Origin: Azadirachta indica
Taxonomy: Eukaryota; Streptophyta; Magnoliopsida; Sapindales; Meliaceae
Reading direction: 5' to 3'
Length of the DNA: 64,000 nt
Assembly: GCA_022749755.1 (NCBI GenBank)
Contig: CM040442.1
Location: 17,210,457-17,274,456, forward strand
Positions 36,247 through 45,559 of the stretch are shown here, piece by piece. Below the pieces are notes generated by a model. The model worked only from the letters and a program-made list of their open reading frames with translations, made no database searches and was not told the DNA's origin. The position numbers were made by a program, and so were the translations under genes. Numbering within the stretch: position 1 is the first letter of the stretch; every line of letters starts with the position of its first letter.

Positions 36247-37209
36247 CTACTTTTCCATGTTAAAACCATTTTCTAAAAGAAATTTACTAAGCCTTTCATA
36301 CCAAGCTCGGGGAGCTTGTTTTAAACCATATAAGGCTTTAGTCAATTTATACACATGATTTGAAAAACTTTCATTATCAAAATCGAGAGGTTGTTCAACA
36401 TAAAATTCCTCCATGATGTACCCATTTAAGAATGCACTTTTAACATCCATTTGATACAAGATGAATTCCTTATAACATGCAAATGCAAGTAACATCCTAA
36501 TAAACTCTAGTCTAGCTACGGGTGCAAATATTTCATCAAAATCAATCCCTTCTTCTTGATTGTACCCTTTGGCCACTAATCTAGCCTTGTTCCTAACAAC
36601 CACACCATATTCATCGATCTTGTTCATAAATACCCATTTAGTTCCAATGACAGATTGATGTTCTGATCTTGGGAGTAATTTCCACACTTTATTTCTCTTA
36701 AATTAATTTAGCTCTTCTTGCATGGCCATTATACAATTTTCATCCTTTTCAACTTCAAGAAAAATCTTGGGCTCAATTTGAAATATGAATGCAAGATTAT
36801 TGCAAATTTTCCTAATAGCTGCCCTAGTCTTAATGCCATGAGATAGATCACCAATAATTAAATCATGCGGGTGAGATTTTGCAAACCTCCACTCCTTGGG
36901 GAGTGTTTTGGTATGATTATGCTCGATATTTGTCATTTGCTCCTCTTTATGTGCAATTTCCTCTCCTTGTTGAGTGGAATCTTTAGATAAGGCTTTGTTT
37001 GACTTTTCAAGTTGCAAAAGTTCCATTTCCTTATCAAGATCATCATCAACAACAATCTTCTTCATAGAGAAAGGGTTAGATTCATCAAAGATAACATGCA
37101 TTGACTCTTTAATAATTAATATGTGTTTTTTGAACACCCTATAGGCTTTGCTAGTCAAGGAATAGCCAAGAAAGATCCCAATATCCGATTTTGAGTCAAA
37201 TTTACTCAA
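36247..37209 (-). pseudogene. Copia pol: integrase C-terminus and N-terminal reverse transcriptase
   Basis: The first part (37209-36703) has GIFLGYSLTSKAYRVF, the usual integrase-to-RT linker with an acidic low-complexity region. After an in-frame stop at about 36702, the second part (36687-36247) carries [31 protein letters not shown], the catalytic-site stretch [12 protein letters not shown], and [15 protein letters not shown], all diagnostic of copia reverse transcriptase. Confidence 0.9.
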
Positions 37210-37334
37210 GTTGTCTTTGGTGTTTAAAATAAAACATTTTGAACCAAAAACTTTAAAATAGCTAATATTAGGTTTTCTATTTCTCTAAAGCTCATAAGGG
37301 GTTTTATTGAGAGTAGGTCTAATTAACACCTGAT

Positions 37335-38345
37335 TTAAAATATAGCATGAGGTGTTAACGGCTTCGGCCCAAAAGTATTGAGATAATGAATTTTCATACA
37401 ACATAATTCTAGCTGTCTCTTGAATTGACCTATTTTTTCTCTCAACAACAACATTTTGTTGAAGAGTTTTAGGAGATGAAAATTGATGTGCAATGCCATG
37501 TTCATCGCAAAACTTTTCAAAAATATGGTTTTCAAATTCACCACCATGTCACTATGTATGCATACAATATTGGTGTTTTTCTCATTTTGCACTCTTTTAA
37601 CAAATTTGGCAAAAGCATGAATGACCTCATCTTTTGTTGCTAGAAATAAGGCCCAAGTGAATCTTGAAAAATCATCCACAATAACAAAGGCATAATGTTT
37701 GCCACCAAGACTAGTAGTTCTCGATGGTCCAAATAAATCCATGTGGAGGAGCTCTAAAGGTTTTGAAGTCGAAATATGCATTTTTGATTTAAAGGAATTT
37801 TTAACTTGTTTTCCAAGTTGGTAAGCATCACAAATTGTCTTTCACAAAATCAATTTTTCGAAGACCATTCACAAGATTCTTTTTGACAATTTTTGAAATC
37901 AATTCTATACTCACATGACCTAACCTTCTATGCCATAACAAACTATTTTCATACAATGCCGAGAAACAATTATCACCATTGAAAATACAATCAACTTCAA
38001 TTGTATATACATTTCCACATCTAATGCAAGCAAACACAATACTATCATCACATAAACTTCTAATTATGCAAGATGTGGACTCAAAAATAACTTTGTACCC
38101 TTTGTCACACAATTGACTCACATTAAGAAGATTATACTTTAGATTATCAACTATTAAAACATTTTCAATCAAAATGGTACCTTTACTACCTACATTGCCG
38201 GAGCCGATGATTTTCCCTTTAGCATTATCCCCAAATGTGACAAGTACTCCATCTTTCTTCTTAGTAAAGCTTGAAAAAAGAGAGATATCGTCGGTCATGT
38301 GCCTTGAACAAGCACTATCGAGAAACCACTTTTTGCTCCTTGGTA
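37335..38345 (-). pseudogene. Copia pol: protease, GAG-pre-integrase and integrase core
   Basis: The protease active-site stretch FLDSACSRHMT is encoded at about 38290-38325. LLWHRRLGHVS (near 37930) belongs to the integrase zinc-binding region. HMDLFGP and VDDFSRFTW (37781-37650) hold the first catalytic Asp region. A stop and an extra gap lie around 37800-37830. A single-base loss at about 37547 shifts the frame before the second catalytic Asp/Glu region. Confidence 0.85.
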
Positions 38346-38479
38346 CCTATAGGAAGAATTAATTTGAGGTTTTAGGTACCCAAATTTTCTTGGGTCCTTG
38401 GGTGTTAGCATTGGTTTCTTTTGGAACCTTTTCAAATTATAACTTAACTCATTCATCTTGATTAAACATCTATTGTTTA

Positions 38480-39930
38480 AATGCCCTTAAATATTACAAT
38501 ATGTGCATGTGGCATTTGTTTCAATTTTAGGAGAAGGTTTTACAAAATAATTTTTGTAAAGCTTTTGCTTAGAGCAAGGCTTGTAACTAATGCCACACTT
38601 ATCAAACACATATTTTTTGGAGCCAAGAAGTAGCTCTAAATTCTTTTGACCTCTAGTAAATTTTAAAAAAGTTTTGTTTTGGTCAAAAGCTTGTGTTTGA
38701 AGCTTTTCAATTTCCTTTGCTTTTTCAAAAATAGTATTTATTTCTTTCAAAGAAATGATCTCTTTAGACAATATGTTTATTTTCTTTTTAAGATTTTGGT
38801 TCTTAGAGATCACTTTTTCAAAGTTTTCATGTAATTCTTCAAAAGCATCTAATAATTCATAATATGAATGAGTGGGTTAGAAATCATATACCTTTTCATT
38901 GCCAAGAGCCATGAAACACATGTTGGCAACTTCATTTGAGGAATCATCATCAGATGAGCTTTCTTCATCATCATCCTATGTTGCCACCATTGCCTTTTTC
39001 TTCCCTTTCTTGAATTTGAGGAGTGGGTAGCCTGCTTTCACATGCCTAGGTTTGCTGCATTCGTAACAAATAAGTTGATTTCTCTTACTCCTCCCACCCT
39101 TTTGATGTTCTCCCACAAACTCTTTGAAAGGCCTTTTTCCAACATTCTTCTTATTTTTTAGGAAGCTTTTGAACTTCTTTGCCATGATAGCAATCATCTC
39201 ATCATTGTCATCTTCTTCTTCATCATTACTTTCAATTATTGATGACTTAAAAGCAATGTTTTTCTTCTTCTTGTCTTCATCCACTCGGTCATCTAAAATT
39301 TTGTCTTCATAATCCATGAGTGAACCAATGAGATCATCAATAGAAAGTGTGTTGAGATTTTTAGCTTCTTCTATGGCTGTCATCTTTGCCCTCCACTCCT
39401 TAGGCAAGGATCTTAAAATTTTCTTAACTAACTCATTATTGGAGCAGGTTTTGCCAAGAGGTTTGAGGGAATTCACAATGTCCGTAAACTTAGTGTACAT
39501 GGCATGGATGGATTAATGTGACTCCATCTTGAACAGCTCATATTGCCTAGTGAGTCTACTAATTTTTGATTCCTTCACTTGGCTTGTACCCTCATACATT
39601 ACCTCTAAGGCATGTCAAATTTCATAGGCTGTCTCATATCCAGAAATTTTATGAAACTCTTTCTTATCTACCCCACAATATAAGGTGTTTACAACTTTTG
39701 CATTTAAGGTGGCATTTCTCTTGTCACTTTCATCCCATTCCCTACTAGGCTTAGAAACCTCTTCTCCTTTTTCATTTTTCTTCATGGGAATTCTAAGTCC
39801 TTCACTAACTACTTGCCACCACAATTCATAGTCACATGCTTGCAAATAAATTTTCATTATAGTCTTCTATTAAGGATAGTCATTTCCATCAAAAATGGAG
39901 GCCTAGAAGTTTATTGACCTTTTACATGTC
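38480..39930 (-). pseudogene. Copia gag remnant with two zinc-knuckle motifs
   Basis: Starts near 39930 with a FDGNDYP-type N-terminus, followed by two stops, then MKIYLQACDYELWW. The region 39500-38976 carries KILRSLPKEWRAKMTAIEEA, the usual copia gag core, and a knuckle CYECSKPRHVKAGY in which the last Cys is Tyr. A second knuckle-like CTYCN..GHLNNRC at about 38480-38515 is broken by a stop codon. A Lys-rich coiled-coil spacer lies between them (38813-38520). Gag would form the virus-like particle and bind element RNA. Confidence 0.85.
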
Positions 39931-39985
39931 CTATGTTTGTTATTGTATCTACTCTAAGATGATTAATCTTTCACAAGAAAACCGA

Positions 39986-39997
39986 GCTCTAATACCA
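39986..39997 (-). other. Copia primer-binding site (initiator tRNA-Met)
   Basis: Minus strand 'tggtattagagc' begins two bases inside the 5' LTR edge and differs from the standard copia site TGGTATCAGAGC at one base. Confidence 0.85.
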
Positions 39998-39999
39998 AT

Positions 40000-41204
40000 T
40001 GAAATGATAATAAGCAACCTAAGAGGGTGGGGGGTGAATTGAGTATCTAATAAAATCTGTAACAAAATTCCCAAACAATCAACTCAAACAATCCAAATAT
40101 AAGTAAAGGAGTTTAAAGTATAGAGAAATAAACACACAAATTTATAGTGATCTGACAACAACCCACCTATATCCACTACTTCAAGATTCACTTAAAGTAT
40201 TTACTATTATCAAACCTTGATTCCACAAGACTTTACAATTTTACAGTCTAGTGCTCAATATTCTACAACGTTTACAAGATTTGGCTCACCCCAAACACTC
40301 ACAATCTCTTAACCTAGTGAAAGACCCTCCTCTTTTAATTTCTTACAATAAAAATAGAAATATAATTGAAATGTATCCTTACAAAATTGATCTTCTCAAT
40401 TTAAGATGATGAAAATGAAAGCTTTTAAAGACCTAGCATGTATATGATGATTTGTAACTCAAATAATATTGCTTAATGCTCTTATAACATATGTAGCTCT
40501 AAAATAATTTTACAAAATTTATAAAATGAGTTTGAAGCTCTTAATTTATACTAGTTTAGAAAATTAGCCGTTAGAGACCCAAAAATTCAAAAGTTTCATG
40601 TAAGTCGGTAGATCAAGAGTGTCAGTTCGGTCGATTAGGAAGGTGGTGAAAAGTAGTGTTTAAAATCCAAGTCAGTTAATCAATTTGCAGGGTTCAATTA
40701 ACCGACTGGTTTGGTTTAGTTTGGTTGACCGATTGGTTCGGTTCGGTCAACCGACCCAAAAACCTTACATTCTACCACTGGTTCAGTTGACCGATCGGCT
40801 TGGATTGGTCGATCAAACTAGTATGAATTGGTTTTATTGAACCAAATTTCTCTGAACCGGTTTTCTGGCAGTTTTGAAAATATTGCATTTTAGTCCACCT
40901 TGAAGGTTTGAAAACTTTGCACTTTGGTCCAAATTTTAGGTTTTAAACTTTTGAAAATTAGTTGAACCGAAAATATTAAAAACTTAAATTTTAATCCAAT
41001 AAAAAAAATTTAGAAGGAATCTTGAGCTTCACCAAATCATCATACACAATTACATACAAGTCTATATTTATGAAAATACAAAAAGTTACCTGCACTTGTA
41101 TCTTGAGATTTCAATTTGAACTTGATTTCCTTTTCCTTTTCTCAGATTGGACGGCATATTTTGTAATCATTAAATTCTGGATTCGGGTGACCTCGAGGTC
41201 AACA
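40000..41204 (-). repeat. 5' LTR of the copia element
   Basis: Bounded by TG (40000) and CA (41204) on the plus strand, partner of 31648-32864. It includes the same arrangement of 'ggttgaccga' phrases (40610-40850) with more mutated copies, and the shared end 'cgaggtcaaca'. Confidence 0.9.
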
Positions 41205-41209
41205 TATTT
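41205..41209. repeat. 5-bp target-site duplication, right copy (TATTT)
   Basis: Partner of 31643-31647; the host LTR continues directly after it with 'ttcctatgttgggaag'. Confidence 0.85.
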
Positions 41210-41829
41210 TTCCTATGTTGGGAAGAAATGGTGGACATTAGGTCCTTTTTACTCTAAGAAAAAATAAACCCATCTCCTAAAAGAGAGCTCTTTTGGATGC
41301 ACTCCCCAAAAACATTCCCTACGCTAATTTTGACCTCTATAAATGCTCCATTAATGTTCCATATGTGCTCTATCAATATTTTTCCATGGTTGCTGTCTCC
41401 AAACAATGAAGAGCCTTAGTCTTAACCAATCTCTTTAAGCCTTACTTTACTCTTAATATCTCTTTTTTGTATACACATGAAGGACAATACCTATGCCATT
41501 CAAATTTACTGTTTGATAACAATTGACTTAAACATTGGAGGTCTAATCTTTTTTATGTTTTGTTAGAGGTTCATGGAATAGCTTGGCAGAATCTTGGGTT
41601 CGAGACTATACGAAGGCAAAAATGGTTGAATGGTGCGGTTGTGAGAAAAACAAATAACATCTATTTCACCATTCCAAAAGGTCCTCGGCCAGTTGAATGT
41701 CGGACTAGCTTTGGACCACGTTGTCTACTTTCTAAAAATAAAGACCTGGTGTGATCCAGCTAACCATATTAGGAACACCTAGACCTATATATACACCTGA
41801 TGCGAGTGAGCAAAATTCTCGCATCAACA
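41210..41829 (+). mobile_element. 3' LTR of the Tat-like element, right part
   Basis: Continues the LTR broken at 31647: 'gatgcactccccaaaaaca' near 41297, 'ctgtttgataacaattgactt' region near 41510, and the end 'gcatcaaca' at 41829. These parallel the truncated 5' LTR (25936, 26145-26373). GLR sequence follows directly. Confidence 0.85.
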
Positions 41830-42229
41830 AGTAGTTCTCCACTCAAGGGATTCTGAAAGGGATCCCCTTCGTGCTTTATCTTCAAGTTTGATTCTACTTA
41901 AGAGTTTTAGATCAGTGAGTACTTCTATTAGAAACTCAAATAAAAATAGAATGGTTTTTAACTTAGAATATTTATTTCATTTTCTTTTTATTTGTGTTTA
42001 TTATCAGCAATGCTTTTAGTTAATAATGATCTTGTTTATTAGGTTTATCTCCAGGTACGTTTAGATATTTGTATGTTGATTTCACATTGCCATGCACTGA
42101 CATGGGCTTTGCAATGATATTGCCCACTGAGCAGAACAATAATATGCTGATTTTCCTGAAGCTCCTTGAAGCAGATCCATGACTAACCACTGCTGCTTTC
42201 TTTGATGATCGGCTTTATAATCTGGATTA
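41830..42229 (+). pseudogene. GLR copy E, rearranged fragment
   Basis: Starts with the end of exon 1 ('ttctccactcaagggattct') and the first bases of intron 1 in the copy A form. It then jumps at about 41911 to intron 2 sequence ('tcagtgagtact', 'aaactcaaataaaaataga'), back at about 42027 to the last bases of exon 2 ('gatcttgttta' to 'ctccag') with an intact GT donor, and then straight into exon 3 ('tttgtatgttgatttcacat') until about 42229 within the first membrane segment. The order is therefore not collinear with any intact copy. No protein is possible. Confidence 0.85.
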
Positions 42230-43749
42230 GAATCCGATCAGAATTCATATTACTAAACTGCTATGATATATTATTTTAAATTTTTAGTAAGTTATTTTTC
42301 TAATTTAGTTTTATATTTCCTTTCATAAGGTTCTAGATATTATATCATGATTTAGTAATTGTTGTTATTAAATAGATATTAGAAAGTGACCCTAATGAAG
42401 GAAAAAAAAAAAGAATTGAAGTGTGAAAATTACTGTACGATATTTAAGTAGATGTTTATATGCATTTGAGTTGATTTTAATTTTAAAATTAAAAATATGG
42501 TGTTTTATTTTATTTAAAGTTTAAGTAAATGTTTACAAAGAAGTAATATTTTTTATTAGTGTGATGTTATATTAATTTTTTTATTTTAATATTTTTTTAA
42601 CGGTTAAATAAAGTGAAAGAATTTTTATAAAGATTTGAAGAGATGAAGATAACATCACTATTAATTTTTTTAATTACAAGGTTATGAAGATAGAGAGAGG
42701 GGCATTTTAAGAATAAAAAATAATTTTAAATATCCATTTTGTGTTTTATGAAAACTATTCTCATAAAATATTCTCTGAAAGTATATTATACCATTTTTTA
42801 TAAACAAAATGAAAATGAGTTTTTAAGAAAAATCAATGCTCCTTTAAGATTTATATATAATAATATTTTTTTATTTAATTTTTAATATTATCTTTTAAAT
42901 TTAAAATTGAATCAAATCATTTGATTCGGCTTTATTTTTTTAGTTGGTTGTTTTCTTTAGGGAAAACGATATACAATATTTTTCATGAATATAACAAAAT
43001 ATTCATTTTACAAGATATTTCATAAAAAATATTTTTTTGAAAAAAATTTAAAAAACTCTAAAAATATATTTTTTTTCCTTTTTTCTTAATTTCTTTTAGA
43101 CTTTTTTAAGAAATTCTTTTATGGAATTAATAACAATTTCATCCCTAAACATTAGTGAAACAATAAATTATTATAATTTTAACAAATTAATCCCTGTCTA
43201 TAATTTTTCCCCTTAATTAAATTGGTCCTTGCGAGCTATCAGGGGCAAAAATGTTAAAATTAAATGCATCATTATAAAATTGAACATAAAAGTTGAGGGA
43301 TGAAAATGTCCGAAGTCTATTTCATCATTTAAGTTCTTGTGTCTCGTGAAAAGCATCTTCGTTTGTTTGCATTGACCATTCCCCAGCAACAGCTTCATTT
43401 TATTAAAGAAATGAAAATGAAATTCCATAAAGCATTCTTGATATATACAGTTTCAAGAACAAGATGGTCCTCCTTGTAAATCGATAGTTGTTCATTGATA
43501 AGGAAAATCCCAACCTCTGTGACTATGTTTGACTTAGTATTCATATATACATCTATATATATATATATATATATATATGTTCAAACTTCTTGCATTTTCA
43601 TTAGTCAAATGATTAGAGTATAGACTAGTTTTGATTTTCTTCTTTTCCAAATTGAATGTCTAAAGCTAGGTCTTGGAAAAGTTTTTTTCTTGGTATATAC
43701 AATTTCAAATATAAGATGGATTGCAATCTAGGAGATTTTCCTGTATAAA
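42230..43749 (+). repeat. Orphan GLR upstream module
   Basis: A copy of the upstream module ('gaattcatattactaaactg', 'gaccctaatgaag', 'atttatatataataatattt', 'ccccagcaacagctt') that ends around 43690 with 'aaagctaggtcttgg' but has no exon after it. A second copy of the module starts at about 43750. TA microsatellite at 43554-43579. Confidence 0.7.
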
Positions 43750-44189
43750 CTATATATATTTTAAAAAATTAATTACAGTTAAATATTATGGTTCGTGTTT
43801 ATTTTAATTTGTTACATTAGATAGCAAGAAGATTATAAGAGGAAAAATAATTGATAATGAAAAAACTAAATATAATTGGAGAACTGTCATAATAAACAAG
43901 TTACTTAAAATATTAATCTTATTACTCTTTGTAGAATTAATAAACCAATTTTTGTACATAATCATGAAAATGAAGAGGTCAATGAAGAAAGTTGGGTAAA
44001 AGAAAAAGTCAAACCGAAAAACATCGGCTTGACTTGATAGATTCGAACTTTTAAGCACTCTCGTTTTAATCGGTTCGAATTTTTTAACACCTACCCTTCC
44101 TACACACATGGCAGGAAGGAGTAAAGGCAGCAAGCTACTTGCTTCGTACATACATACATACATACATACATGCATGCATATATAGATAC

Positions 44190-44223
<34 letters not shown>

Positions 44224-45559
44224 AAAGAACCAAACTTGCGCCAAAGAAAGGCGAGAAACAATGAAGAAATAGAAGGAAAGAAAAAGGAAAATAGAATTCG
44301 ATTAGAATTCATATTACTAAATTGTTATGATATATTAGTTTAAATTTTTAGTAAGTCATTTTTTTATAATTTAATTTTATATTTCCTTTCAAAAGTTTTT
44401 AGATATTATATCATTATTTAGTAATTATTTTTATTAAATAGATATTGGAAAGTGAACCTAATAGAGGAGCAAAAATCAATTGAAGTGTGAAAATTATTGT
44501 AAGATATTCAAATAGATGTTTATATGCATTTGAGTTGATTTAGATTTTAAAACTGAAAAATAAGGTATTTTATTTTATTTAAAGTTAAGTAAATATTTTA
44601 CAAAGAAATAATATATTTTTATCAAGTTAATGTTCTATGAATATTTTTATTTTAATATTTTTTAATAATTAAATGAAGAGAAAAAATTTTATAAGGATTT
44701 TGAAGAGACTACGATAACATCACTATTAATTTTTTTAATTACAAAGTTGTGAAGAGAGAGAGTGGCATTTCAAGAATTAAAAAAATTTTTAAACATCCAT
44801 TTTATGTTTTATGTTTTATGAAAACTGTTGTCATAAAATATCCTCGGAAAGCATATTACATCATTTTTTATGAACAAAAACGAAAATGAATTTTTAAGAA
44901 AAATCAATGGTCCTTTAAGATTTATATATAATAATTTTTTGATTTAATTTTTAATATTATCTTTTAAATTTAAAATTGAATCAAATTATTTGATTCCACT
45001 TTATTTTTTTAGTTTTTGGTTTTCTTTAGGAAAAACGATATACAATATTTTTAATGAAAATAACATGAATAAATATAACAAAATGTTCATTTTACAAGAT
45101 ATTTCGTAAAAAACATTTTTAAATATATATGTTTATTCAAACTTTTTTTAATTTTGTTAATCCAACTATTAGAATATAGACTAGTTTTGATTTTTCTTCT
45201 TTTCCAGATTTGAGTGTCGAAACCTGGGTCCTGGAACTATAGAACTATATACAGTTTCAAAAACAAGATGGTCCCACTCCCACCTATTAATGGATAGTTG
45301 TTCACAGGTCAGAAAAATCCCAACCTCTTGGACTATGATTGACTTAGTATTAATATATATATATCTATTCAAACAATAGAGTATAGACTAGCTAGTTTTT
45401 GATTTTTCTTCTTTAACTTCTAAATTGAATGTCGAAAGTCGGGCCCTGGAACTTTCTTTAATTTTTTTTTGGTTAGTGGTCTTAACTATACAACACGGTG
45501 ACTAAGTTATTATCTGTCTATTAATGTATTCTAGGTTACGTTGAACGGTAGGTAATAAC
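43750..45559 (+). repeat. Upstream module of GLR copy C
   Basis: Collinear with 4900-6830: 'tttaaaaaattaattacag' (43752), 'aacacctacccttcctaca' (44087), a CATA/TA microsatellite (44148-44222), 'tgtgaagagagagagtggca' (44750) and 'tttatatataataatttttt' (44920). The last 350 bp contain two tandem versions of the 'tagactagttttgattttt' to 'gggtcctggaac' block (45174-45237 and 45380-45453). The final 80 bp, 'actatacaacacggtgacta', are shared only with copy D. Confidence 0.65.

Larger units (their letters stand above)
31648..41204 (-). mobile_element. Nearly complete Ty1/copia LTR retrotransposon (SIRE-like), nested
   Basis: A 9,557 bp element transcribed on the minus strand. LTRs: 40000-41204 (5') and 31648-32864 (3'), with 5-bp TATTT duplications outside. 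Primer site complementary to initiator tRNA-Met at 39986-39997; polypurine tract at 32865-32879. Gene order on the minus strand: gag with zinc knuckle(s), protease, integrase, reverse transcriptase, RNase H (copia order), then an extra ORF. Length, the second zinc-knuckle-like motif and the extra ORF point to the SIRE/Maximus lineage, though I cannot exclude a neighbouring copia clade. Stops and frameshifts throughout make it non-autonomous today. Confidence 0.9.
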
